Shown piece after piece: positions 37,547 to 45,718 of a DNA stretch of 64,000 nucleotides. Below the pieces are notes generated by a model, which worked only from the letters and a program-made list of their open reading frames with translations, did no database searches and was not told the origin of the DNA. Where the stretch lies: assembly GCA_947176535.1 (NCBI GenBank), contig CAMWQU010000001.1, forward strand, positions 62,001-126,000, written 5' to 3'. How positions within the stretch are numbered: the stretch's first letter is position 1; every line of letters begins with the position of its first letter. Both the position numbers and the translations under genes were made by a program. The DNA is from an uncultured Prevotellaceae bacterium. GTDB taxonomy: Bacteria > Bacteroidota > Bacteroidia > Bacteroidales > Bacteroidaceae.

Positions 37547-39099
37547 TGTTTTACCGTAATTCTTTTTGTTAGGAATTCTACTCCATTGACTTTATAGGTA
37601 ATAGTACAAAATCCTGCACGTTTGGGAATAATCTTGTTCTCTTGAATCTCAAAGTCTTTTGAATCATAACCCCACTCTCCCTTAAGTTCTTCTGATACGC
37701 CTTGTATGGACAGAGTGTAATTTGTTTTAGAACCAACCTGCATAAATAGACCTTGGCTTTCATATATGTTCGAAATATCAATTCTTGCCTCTGGATACTT
37801 TTCTTTCAAAGATTGTAAGGTTTTCTGAATTACCTCAGCTCCCACAGCATCTTCTTCATGTTCTTCTTCCTCACCTAAGGTAGCAGCACTTTCAGCAACC
37901 GATTCTTGTTGCTGTTGAGTCTGCTCTACCGGGACTTTTTTCACATTCGGATTGTCTTTACTATCACAACTCTTAAAAAGCGTCACTCCGATAAATCCCA
38001 AAAGAACTATCATTACGGAAAAAGCGGTAAGTGGATGGATTTTCTTGATAAATGACATTAACCCGTAGGACTTTTCATTTTCATCATACCCTCTTGTTCC
38101 AATAGAAGAAATACCAAGCAACTCAGAGATTCCACTCAAACCGGAAAGATTATTCTTAATCTCAGCAATGAGATTTTCCATTTTTTCTACTTTCTTTTGG
38201 CTTTCTTCGTAATGTCTTTTATAAGATTGAGCCTTTTGCAACTTAGCATTCAAGTCATTAACCTGACCATTTAACCTATTTATTTCTTTCTCTGCCTTAT
38301 CATTTTGGGCACTAAGCTGGCCGATTCTTTTGTCTGCCTCCTTATATTCATTCTTGACGGCCAGAATCCCCTGTTCTTTATCTTTTTGGGCGGACAAGAC
38401 ATCCTGTTGGGCCTTTTGTAGAGCTGCAGATATTTGCTGCTGAGCATTAGTCGTTACAGCTTGTATTTCAGCATTCATCTTATTGATGATCTGCTGCTCT
38501 TTTGAACTCGGATAAAACGATGATACGGAAATTTTACCCGTTGCCTTTACCTGCTTTATTACAACATTAGGAGTTGCCTCCAACACATTGATTGTAACAC
38601 TATCATTTTGCCCATTACTTTTGAAATCGCCCAGCGAAATGAAATCCTTATCGCTTGAGAACTGCATCAAGTAATTCTGCAACTCTTTTTCAAGTGCTTT
38701 GAGAATATCATTTGCATGATTCAACTGCGATACCAAGAAACGACATCCACCTCCCGCTGTATATTCTAACACACTACCTATAATGAACTTATTAAAAGCA
38801 ACTTCAAGAAGATTGTAGATGTTGGGAATATCTGCATAATAAAAGTTGATGCGTAATGTCAGAGCAAAGTAGCCACCGGTGCGGTTTGATTTGTCCTGAA
38901 TTTTGTCATTATAATAAAAATATGTATAGTATGCGTTGGTCTCGCCTGCGAATTGCATGACCTCCAAAAACATCTGAGAAAGCACATTTGACTTACGACC
39001 ATAAAACGTCTCTATGTACTTTGAGTCTGCACCAGGGTTCCCCCAAATGTCGTGCCCATTAGGAACACCATGAACGAAAAGTTTGATATTATATGCCAT
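37543..39099 (-). CDS. Unknown coiled-coil single-pass membrane protein (cassette gene 3)
   Basis: Not recognised. 518 residues: N-terminal alpha/beta domain (1-140, NIKLFVHGVPNGHDIWG; YYTYFYYNDKIQD), a second small domain (140-195), a long coiled coil (about 200-315, rich in Gln/Lys/Glu), one transmembrane helix (357-376, LTAFSVMIVLLGFIGVTLF), a Gln/Glu-rich linker (388-418) and a C-terminal beta-rich domain (423-518, IPKRAGFCTITYKVNGVEF, Ig-like by pattern). The N-terminal part should be cytosolic and the C-terminal domain periplasmic, so the protein could carry a signal across the membrane between the GTPase-like protein and the periplasmic protease (inference). Confidence 0.8.
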   Translation of the reverse strand: MAYNIKLFVHGVPNGHDIWGNPGADSKYIETFYGRKSNVLSQMFLEVMQFAGETNAYYTYFYYNDKIQDKSNRTGGYFALTLRINFYYADIPNIYNLLEVAFNKFIIGSVLEYTAGGGCRFLVSQLNHANDILKALEKELQNYLMQFSSDKDFISLGDFKSNGQNDSVTINVLEATPNVVIKQVKATGKISVSSFYPSSKEQQIINKMNAEIQAVTTNAQQQISAALQKAQQDVLSAQKDKEQGILAVKNEYKEADKRIGQLSAQNDKAEKEINRLNGQVNDLNAKLQKAQSYKRHYEESQKKVEKMENLIAEIKNNLSGLSGISELLGISSIGTRGYDENEKSYGLMSFIKKIHPLTAFSVMIVLLGFIGVTLFKSCDSKDNPNVKKVPVEQTQQQQESVAESAATLGEEEEHEEDAVGAEVIQKTLQSLKEKYPEARIDISNIYESQGLFMQVGSKTNYTLSIQGVSEELKGEWGYDSKDFEIQENKIIPKRAGFCTITYKVNGVEFLTKRITVKQ

Positions 39100-39110
39100 A
39101 GTTCTAAATA

Positions 39111-40061
39111 TTAACCGGTGATTTTACTCATAATGCACTTCCACAATTTTACGCAATACTCACGTGGCCCTTCTTGATAGGTAAGACCATTTACAGCTTC
39201 TGTGTAGAATCCAGTCTGAAAAGGAACGAAATCACAATTGTATTCTCTCCAGAGCTTTGTTATAGGATTCTGATTCATAAAAGGTACGAAGATGCTTGGG
39301 TAAAGATTCTTAATTTCTGTAATTGCAGCAGACATATTTATGTTTCCTACACTGCGAACAAAGTTTGTTTTGTCTATTTTGTTAAAAATGAATACGGCAT
39401 TATCCTTGGGTCTCATACTCTGCTTCAGACGAGTAATCTTGCTCACGTAGTTAGCTCTGTCGGTATGATCCATCCAGTCCGGTTCAACCATAATTGTCCA
39501 AACTTTGCGATTTGAACTTGCGATGATAGTATTGACATAATTGGGGAACTGAGCATTGGGTTTCTTGGGGTCGAAATAATACTCACCGGGAGCTTCAAGA
39601 ATTTGACAAATGCGGCGACCATTCTTTATGACTTCTACGAGCATAAAGCTGATACGGTTGGTTGAAGTTGCCGCGTTATCGCTGTTCATTGTCTCATCAA
39701 AGCGTTCACAGATGTCCGTATAGTTTGTATCGGACGTTGGACGGAATGTGCGAATAGGTGATACAGTGTACCCTTCAGCCTGCAAGAAACGAGTCATTCT
39801 TACTAGAGTCATCGTCTTACCACAGGCAGGAGGGCCAAAAAGAATTACGAGTGGCGCATTATGGTCAGAAATGGTAACTCGGATGCTGTTAGGGTCATTC
39901 AATTCTGTTGCACTCAGGCCGTGTACTCCACTGTCTTGCTGTACAGGAGTTTCAAACACCGGGATTGGAGCCTGCTCGGATTGTTCTGTTACTACAGGAA
40001 TTTCGTTTTCTACTACAGGAGCTGTCTCCATTGTAGGTATGGGATTGTTAGATACTGGCAT
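39111..40061 (-). CDS. GTPase-like P-loop protein (cassette gene 2)
   Basis: 316 residues. A disordered Pro/Glu/Thr-rich N-terminus (1-60) leads to a P-loop domain: Walker A GPPACGKT (76-83), LEAPGEYYFD (155-164) where small GTPases have DxxG, and NKID (227-230), a canonical guanine-specifying NKxD motif. The C-terminus (PREYCVKLWKCIMSKITG) is amphipathic. No signal peptide or transmembrane segment. Together these support a cytosolic GTP-binding protein of a divergent family; the Glu in the switch II position is unusual. It lies between two membrane-protein genes of the same operon, 11 bases before gene 3. Confidence 0.8.
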   Translation of the reverse strand: MPVSNNPIPTMETAPVVENEIPVVTEQSEQAPIPVFETPVQQDSGVHGLSATELNDPNSIRVTISDHNAPLVILFGPPACGKTMTLVRMTRFLQAEGYTVSPIRTFRPTSDTNYTDICERFDETMNSDNAATSTNRISFMLVEVIKNGRRICQILEAPGEYYFDPKKPNAQFPNYVNTIIASSNRKVWTIMVEPDWMDHTDRANYVSKITRLKQSMRPKDNAVFIFNKIDKTNFVRSVGNINMSAAITEIKNLYPSIFVPFMNQNPITKLWREYNCDFVPFQTGFYTEAVNGLTYQEGPREYCVKLWKCIMSKITG

Positions 40062-40089
40062 AATGCTTTATATTTTTATCAAGTAATTG

Positions 40090-41148
40090 TTATTCCTCAC
40101 TTTTCTTGAATGCTATATCAAAGAATATGAATGCTGCAACATCGACAAGAATTGAAATGAGCACCCAAAAGAAGAAGCCATGACCGGCGTACTCGCCTTT
40201 AAGGAAGTCCTCCCAAACATCAAAAACACTTATCATACGTTTAACCTTGGTTACTGCATTAGGTGATGTGTAAGCAGCTTGATCTGTTTCATCCTTGAAA
40301 TCAACAAACTGCTTATAAGTACGGATGGTCGCATAACCTGCATTAAGCCTATCGCAGATTGTCTTGATATCATTCGCATCATTCAGGTCTAATGTACCGT
40401 CTTCTATGTACTTCTTCACCAGTTCTAGGTTCTTGTAATCCTTCCCGGCCTGTTTTTGGTGATTGTTATTGGGAGGAGTCATCTCCTTGACGATGTTTAG
40501 CAATCGACTGTCAAGAAGAATATAAATCTTTGTACGATAAGCGTCATAGAGGCGCTGACGATCCTGAACGGATGTACCCTTGAAAGTAAGAGGCTCTATT
40601 TTTGCCACGCCAAGCAATTCTGCAAACTCTCTGAGAATCTCCTTGGCCTTTGGCCCGAATCCGGGATTGGCATCATTTTCAATTTCTGCCTTCAATTCGC
40701 CCAGTTTTACATCTACCTTGTTCCTAAGCTCGGCACACTTTATTTGAATCTTTGTGTCTGTAACAATATTGTCCTTTATCTGAACAAGATAACCCTCTGT
40801 GGCAGAAATGTCACTTGTCACCTTGTCGTTAATCATACTTCTATAAAAGAATGTGTGCGTGTTAGTAGGCATACTGCATGCAAGCCAAAAGATAAGAAGA
40901 ATAATTACACCGCCCAATAGACGCAATCCTCTTTTCTCCAAATAGATTTTCTGATTAAGGCTGTCCACAATCATTTTGGTACCCCATGAGGCAATGAAGA
41001 AGAAGCCAACAGTAACAATCCAACACATGGCAACAGGCCATGAAGAAAGAAGCAGGTGTAAGGATTCAGCGGTTGCCCAACAACTGACTGCTGCAAAGGC
41101 CAAAAAGGCAAGAATGCCAAAGATTTTCAAGAACTTGTTTTCGTTCAT
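40090..41148 (-). CDS. Unknown polytopic membrane protein with a large extracytoplasmic loop (cassette gene 1)
   Basis: Not recognised. 352 residues with three N-terminal transmembrane helices (about 8-27, 37-56, 77-94), a soluble ~225-residue loop of mostly helical character (95-320, e.g. EGYLVQIKDNIVTDTKIQIK and AKEILREFAELLGV) and a fourth helix near the end (about 323-345, GFFFWVLISILVDVAAFIFF). With three helices first, the loop is probably periplasmic. It could be a sensor or scaffold. First gene of the operon; a weak leftward promoter-like TTTG plus TAGCCTTC lies 25-60 bases upstream. Confidence 0.75.
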   Translation of the reverse strand: MNENKFLKIFGILAFLAFAAVSCWATAESLHLLLSSWPVAMCWIVTVGFFFIASWGTKMIVDSLNQKIYLEKRGLRLLGGVIILLIFWLACSMPTNTHTFFYRSMINDKVTSDISATEGYLVQIKDNIVTDTKIQIKCAELRNKVDVKLGELKAEIENDANPGFGPKAKEILREFAELLGVAKIEPLTFKGTSVQDRQRLYDAYRTKIYILLDSRLLNIVKEMTPPNNNHQKQAGKDYKNLELVKKYIEDGTLDLNDANDIKTICDRLNAGYATIRTYKQFVDFKDETDQAAYTSPNAVTKVKRMISVFDVWEDFLKGEYAGHGFFFWVLISILVDVAAFIFFDIAFKKSEE

Positions 41149-41224
41149 AATTATTATACATTTCCTCAGGTTCCCATCTGAAGAAGGCTAATTTGTTAAT
41201 AATCTGAACGAACAAATAAAAGAA

Positions 41225-41310
41225 GCGTGGGAACTGCCTGTCGTCTATCCCACTCACTGAGGCCTTCGCGTTGCCTAATCTTGTTGAACAGACAACGCTA
41301 GAGCCCACGC
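41225..41310. ncRNA. Candidate structured RNA (strand unresolved)
   Basis: GCGTGGG and CCCACGC about 85 bases apart can close a stem that encloses an inner GCGTTG/CAACGC hairpin and a second GCCT/AGGC pairing, like a multi-branch RNA. There is no open frame here. I could not match it to tmRNA, RNase P or SRP RNA. It lies about 80-160 bases upstream of the cassette's first gene, so it may be a leader element or a separate small RNA. Confidence 0.3.
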
Positions 41311-41319
41311 CGATATGAT

Positions 41320-41690
41320 TTTTCACACACCATTCGGAATAACTTTAACCACACGAATTGCAAGGATACAATTTATGCTGTCAGTACAGTCCTATGGCTG
41401 TGAATAGAATCACACCCGGGTCATCTACCATTGCTAAGTTCCAGACAAGATTTAGAAGTTGCGAAGTTCCAGTGAGTCAAGAACAAAGCGCCAAGTAAAC
41501 GCCTTTCTATAAGTTCTCGTCTTCTGCCCACCCATCCTCCTCTGATGACAGGTTGCCGCACCAAAGGCTCGGCGTGTGCTTAGACGATGCAAATGTCAAA
41601 TGATACTTAGTAAGGCACAAGTCCTTTGCTCAGATAAACAATTTGCACGTGCAAAGTTACACATTTTTTATAAATAAAGGCAAGAAACGT
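41320..41690. other. Non-coding stretch upstream of the AT-rich cassette
   Basis: No credible gene on either strand. On the minus strand CTGGAACTTCGCAA and CTGGAACTTAGCAA occur 28 bases apart near 41440-41475. A GCCG/CGGC hairpin lies near 41560. Base composition is more balanced than in the cassette itself. It could hold an RNA gene or a former junction. Confidence 0.35.
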
Positions 41691-41794
41691 TATCAAAATC
41701 CCGTTTGTGCAATGATTTTTCTATAAAAGCACCTGAAGCGAAAGCAAATGCAATGAAAAAGTAAAGCCCGAATAAGTTTTTTATGAACCGGGAA

Positions 41795-41825
41795 TTGCGA
41801 ATTGTTGAATTGTTTCGTATTTTTG
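41795..41825 (+). promoter_or_regulatory. Promoter of uvrA
   Basis: TTG (41795-41797), 20-base gap, TATTTTTG (41818-41825), 21 bases before the ATG at 41847. Confidence 0.65.
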
Positions 41826-41846
41826 TATTTTAAATATCGGAACAGC

Positions 41847-44678
41847 ATGGAAAACAGCATTAAGATAAAAGGGGCAAGGGTGAACAACCTGAAAGGTATC
41901 GACCTGGAGATTCCACGAAACAAGTTGATTGTCATCACCGGTGTGAGCGGAAGCGGCAAGTCCTCACTGGCTTTCGACACACTATATGCCGAGGGGCAGC
42001 GTCGCTACGTGGAGAGCTTGTCAGCCTACGCCCGTCAGTTTCTGGGTCGTATGCAGAAACCCGAATGCGACTACATCAAAGGCATCCCCCCCTCCATCGC
42101 CATCGAACAAAAAGTGTCGAGCCGCAATCCGCGTTCCACCGTGGGCACTTCCACGGAAATCTATGACTACATGCGGCTGCTCTTCTCCCGTGTGGGGCAC
42201 ACGTTCTCGCCCGTCAGCGGCAAAGAAGTGAAGAGACACACCACGGAGGACGTCGTGCAGACGATGCTCAGCTACGGCCGCGGCACGAAGTTTACCGTTC
42301 TCTGCCCCCTGCACGTTCCCGAAGGACGCACACTCCGCGAGCAACTGGAGATGAAACTGAAAGCCGGTTTCGTGCGCATAGAGTCGAACTACGAGATTCT
42401 GAGGATAGAGGACATGATAAACGGTGAGGTTCCGAGCGAAACGGATTCACTCTACCTCGTCATCGACCGCATGTCGGTGAGTGACGAGAAAGATACTATT
42501 TCCCGTTTGGTAGACTCTGCCGAGACGGCTTTCTACGAAGGCGGCGGAGAGATGATGCTCCGTTTCTATCCGGCCGGCATCCTGCACACATTCAGTATGC
42601 ACTACGAGGCGGACGGGATTACGTTCGAGGAACCCTCTGACAAACTCTTTGCCTTCAACTCACCCGTCGGTGCCTGCCCCGAATGTGAAGGTTTCGGACG
42701 CATTATCGGCATCGACGAACAATTAGTCATCCCCAATTCCGCCCTTTCGGTCTACGAAGGCGCCGTCATGTGTTGGCGGGGCGAGAAGATGAACGAATGG
42801 AAGAACTGGTTTATGAACTTCAACGCCCTACGCGGTTTCCCCATACACAAACCTTACTTCCAACTCTCGCGGGAGGAGAAGGACTGGCTGTGGCACGGCA
42901 CTTTTCCCTCCTCGCTCACCGAGGAGCAGCGTCGCCTGACACCGGAGGAACAGGAGTGGGGAGTCGTCTCGATAGATGCCTTTTTCAACTATCTGCGCGA
43001 GGGGCAATACAAGATACAGAACCGCGTCATGCTGGCCCGTTACCGGGGCAAGACGCTTTGCCCGAAATGCCACGGCACGCGTCTGCGACCTGAAGCCGGC
43101 TACGTGAAAGTGGGCGGACGCAGCATTACGGACTTGGTGGAAATCCCCGTCACGGAACTGAAACGCTGGTTCGACCATCTGCAATTAGACGAGCACGAGC
43201 AGCAGATTGCCAAACGCATCCTTGCAGAAATCAACAGCCGCCTGCAATTCCTGCTCGACGTCGGACTGGGCTATCTGACCCTGAACCGCCTCTCCAGCTC
43301 GCTGTCCGGAGGCGAAAGCCAGCGCATCAATCTCTCCACTTCGCTCGGAAGCAGCCTCGTCGGGTCGCTCTACATTCTGGACGAACCGAGCATCGGACTG
43401 CACAGCCGCGACACGCAACGTCTCATCAACGTCCTGCGCCAGTTGCGCGACCTGGGCAACACGGTCGTGATTGTGGAGCATGAGGAGGAAATCATGAGGG
43501 CCGCCGACTGGATTATCGACATCGGCCCCGACGCCGGCCGGCTGGGCGGACAAGTCGTGTGGCAGGGTGCTCCCGATGCCATGCCCTCCTCCGGAGAGGC
43601 CATGTCCCACACGCTCCGCTTCCTGACCGGCGAGGAGACGCTTCCCGTGCCGCAAAGCCGCAGAAAATGGAACAACTACATCGAAATAAAAGGGGCCCGT
43701 GCCAACAATCTGAAAGGCATAGACGTGCGCTTCCCCCTGAACGTCATGACCTGTGTGACGGGAGTGAGCGGCAGCGGAAAGTCCACGCTTGTGCGCAACA
43801 TTCTGTATCCGGCCATGAAGCGGTACTTCGACGAAGCGGCCGACCGACCGGGCGAACATCTGTCTTTAGAGGGCGACATGCGGCAACTGCGCCACATCGA
43901 GTTCATCGACCAGAACCCCATCGGGAAATCCACCCGCTCCAATCCCGTCACTTACGTAAAGGCATGGGACGAAATCCGCAAACTCTTCGCAGACCAGCCG
44001 CTGTCCAAGCAGATGGGCTACACGGCCGGCTACTTCAGTTTCAACACCGAAGGCGGACGCTGCGAGGAGTGTAAGGGCGAGGGGACGGTCACGGTGGAGA
44101 TGCAGTTCATGGCCGACCTCATACTGGAATGCGAATCGTGCCACGGCCGGCGCTTCAAGAATGACCTGCTGGAAGTGAAATTCGGAGGTAAGAACGTCTG
44201 CGACATACTGGACATGACGGTGAATCAGGCGATAGAGTTTTTCGAGGAACACAAGCAGCATCGCATCATCAATCGCCTAAAGCCCTTACAGAACGTGGGA
44301 CTGGGCTACATCAAACTGGGACAGTCCTCCTCCACCCTGTCCGGCGGCGAGAACCAGCGCGTCAAGCTGGCTTACTACTTGGGACAGGAGAAACACGAGC
44401 CTACGATGTTCATCTTCGACGAACCGACCACCGGACTGCACTTTCACGACATCCGCAAACTGCTCACGGCCTTCGACGGACTGATTGCACACGGTCATAC
44501 CCTCATCATCATCGAACACAACATGGATGTCATCAAAATGGCCGACCACGTCATCGACCTCGGTCCGGAGGGAGGCGACCGGGGCGGAAACCTTGTGGTC
44601 TGCGGCCCCCCGGAGCAGGTGGCGGCACACGCCGAAAGTTACACCGGAAAATACCTGAAGCCGAAACTCGCCCGGTAG
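41847..44678 (+). CDS. uvrA: Excinuclease ABC subunit A
   Basis: Damage-recognition ATPase of nucleotide excision repair, acting with UvrB. The 943 residues match the family. The ATG at 41847 (MENSIKIKGARVNNLKGIDL) is chosen; the upstream frame runs into the promoter. It has two ABC modules: Walker A GVSGSGKSSLAFDT and GVSGSGKSTLVRN, signatures LSGGESQRI and LSGGENQRV, and zinc-binding cysteines (CPECEGFG; CPKCHGTRL; CEECKGEGTV with CESCHGRRF). All are intact. The last 15 codons plus stop recur, inverted and diverged, at 54364-54409. Confidence 0.97.
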   Translation: MENSIKIKGARVNNLKGIDLEIPRNKLIVITGVSGSGKSSLAFDTLYAEGQRRYVESLSAYARQFLGRMQKPECDYIKGIPPSIAIEQKVSSRNPRSTVGTSTEIYDYMRLLFSRVGHTFSPVSGKEVKRHTTEDVVQTMLSYGRGTKFTVLCPLHVPEGRTLREQLEMKLKAGFVRIESNYEILRIEDMINGEVPSETDSLYLVIDRMSVSDEKDTISRLVDSAETAFYEGGGEMMLRFYPAGILHTFSMHYEADGITFEEPSDKLFAFNSPVGACPECEGFGRIIGIDEQLVIPNSALSVYEGAVMCWRGEKMNEWKNWFMNFNALRGFPIHKPYFQLSREEKDWLWHGTFPSSLTEEQRRLTPEEQEWGVVSIDAFFNYLREGQYKIQNRVMLARYRGKTLCPKCHGTRLRPEAGYVKVGGRSITDLVEIPVTELKRWFDHLQLDEHEQQIAKRILAEINSRLQFLLDVGLGYLTLNRLSSSLSGGESQRINLSTSLGSSLVGSLYILDEPSIGLHSRDTQRLINVLRQLRDLGNTVVIVEHEEEIMRAADWIIDIGPDAGRLGGQVVWQGAPDAMPSSGEAMSHTLRFLTGEETLPVPQSRRKWNNYIEIKGARANNLKGIDVRFPLNVMTCVTGVSGSGKSTLVRNILYPAMKRYFDEAADRPGEHLSLEGDMRQLRHIEFIDQNPIGKSTRSNPVTYVKAWDEIRKLFADQPLSKQMGYTAGYFSFNTEGGRCEECKGEGTVTVEMQFMADLILECESCHGRRFKNDLLEVKFGGKNVCDILDMTVNQAIEFFEEHKQHRIINRLKPLQNVGLGYIKLGQSSSTLSGGENQRVKLAYYLGQEKHEPTMFIFDEPTTGLHFHDIRKLLTAFDGLIAHGHTLIIIEHNMDVIKMADHVIDLGPEGGDRGGNLVVCGPPEQVAAHAESYTGKYLKPKLAR

Positions 44679-44840
44679 ACGGAAATGGGTCCCCCTATTG
44701 TCGGGCCTCCATCCTCCTATGGACAGACGTCCGTCCATAGTATTGTCGAGCCTCCGTCCTCCTATGGACGAGGACGGGTCGTGCCCTACACGTGTGCGTG
44801 TGTACGCGCACGTGCGTGTTTCCTAATATTATATATTTCT
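44633..44840 (+). repeat. uvrA 3' end plus composite repeat (member A of an inverted duplicated block)
   Basis: Bases 44633-44840 (last 15 uvrA codons and the following repeat) match the reverse complement of about 54205-54409 with only scattered substitutions, no large indel, over about 205 bp. Confidence 0.9.
44695..44835 (+). repeat. Interspersed composite repeat, copy 4
   Basis: Units beginning CTAT/GTAT at 44697, 44719, about 44741 and 44762 include an inner hairpin CTATGGAC/GTCCATAG. A 33-base uninterrupted alternating purine-pyrimidine tract follows (44787-44819), then the tail TTTCCTAATATTATATA. It starts 17 bases after the uvrA stop. Confidence 0.88.
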
Positions 44841-44874
44841 ACCGGGGGAAAAGAGGTATATCGGATATTATTTG

Positions 44875-44882
44875 TAACTTTG
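44875..44882 (+). promoter_or_regulatory. -7 element for the gene at 44906
   Basis: TAACTTTG followed by C, 23 bases before the ATG; good -7 match but no clear TTTG upstream. Confidence 0.5.
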
Positions 44883-44905
44883 CTCACGAACTAATCCTTT
44901 AGGAT

Positions 44906-45367
44906 ATGAAACAAGGACAGCATACAGTCGGTATAATTGTTGGAGCGGTAATGGGGTTATTCCTTTCCAACATATATAGTTGCTCTATGTCAGTTGATAG
45001 TTTCGGTGGCTCGACAGTGTCATTCACAGACTTGCCAAAGGAGGTGCAGGATAGCATTTCTTTTTGGGTTGAGCACGATATGGTAAATACATTTACAGCG
45101 TCCTATGACACAAGTCAATTAGCCATTCTTGACAAGCCTGAGATAATTAGTTTCGATGGGACTTATTCGCTAAAGTGCAATGAATGGGGGCCTTGGGTTA
45201 CGAACAAGGTACTAACAAGAAACTCCGATGGGAAGAAATTCAAACTGGCAGGAAATGCTCCGGAACCGATAATTATACATAATGGAAACATTATAATACC
45301 CGATGAATATAACATACTGACTGTATGGAAGCCGAATGTTACATTCACGGTCTATAAACTACACTAA
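44906..45367 (+). CDS. Unknown small exported protein
   Basis: Not recognised. 153 residues with an N-terminal hydrophobic stretch (VGIIVGAVMGLFLSNIYSC) that reads as a signal peptide or lipobox-like end, followed by a Ser-rich linker. The rest is probably beta-rich (ISFDGTYSLKCNEWGPWVTN; IIIHNGNIIIPDEYNILTVW). More AT-rich than uvrA before it. It starts just after repeat copy 4 and is followed one base later by a small membrane-protein gene, so the two form a pair of unknown role. Confidence 0.7.
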   Translation: MKQGQHTVGIIVGAVMGLFLSNIYSCSMSVDSFGGSTVSFTDLPKEVQDSISFWVEHDMVNTFTASYDTSQLAILDKPEIISFDGTYSLKCNEWGPWVTNKVLTRNSDGKKFKLAGNAPEPIIIHNGNIIIPDEYNILTVWKPNVTFTVYKLH

Positions 45368-45368
45368 C

Positions 45369-45707
45369 ATGAAATTACCCCATAGAGTATTTTGGATAGC
45401 GTGGTCGGTGCTCTCGTTACTATTCGCGTTGAATTGTATAAGAGAGGGTTGGACAGAAGATACCGCATTGCTTGGCGTGGCCTACGGACTGTCACTCCTA
45501 TCGACGTGGCTATGCCATAGCGTAAAACCCGGTGTGGCGTTGGGTAATCTTATTGTGATGATTGTCTATAATGCGATATGGAGTTATAACCTTGCTTTTA
45601 ACAGTCAATACGGAGCCGGAATTGTGTGGTGGTTTCTCGCCTTTTTTACGAATACCTACCAATCACTGGCATTGCTGATTTACTATCTTTATATTCGTCT
45701 TAAATGA
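45369..45707 (+). CDS. Unknown small membrane protein
   Basis: Not recognised. 112 residues with about four hydrophobic segments (VFWIAWSVLSLLFALNCI, LGVAYGLSLLSTWLCHSV, ALGNLIVMIVYNAIWSYNLA and WWFLAFFTNTYQSLALLIYY). The ATG at 45369 follows the stop of the exported protein gene by one base; an upstream in-frame start lies inside that gene. Convergent with mutY, with an 11-base gap. Confidence 0.7.
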   Translation: MKLPHRVFWIAWSVLSLLFALNCIREGWTEDTALLGVAYGLSLLSTWLCHSVKPGVALGNLIVMIVYNAIWSYNLAFNSQYGAGIVWWFLAFFTNTYQSLALLIYYLYIRLK

Positions 45708-45718
45708 CGAAGTCCCTA

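Noticed and set aside
36266-41148. The cassette as a type VI secretion or prophage remnant
   Set aside because: No sheath, tube, portal, terminase, integrase or baseplate-like protein is present.
41225-41650. tmRNA, RNase P RNA or SRP RNA upstream of the cassette
   Set aside because: Conserved cores of these RNAs (e.g. GAGGAAAGTCC of RNase P, or a tmRNA tRNA-like end) were not found on either strand.
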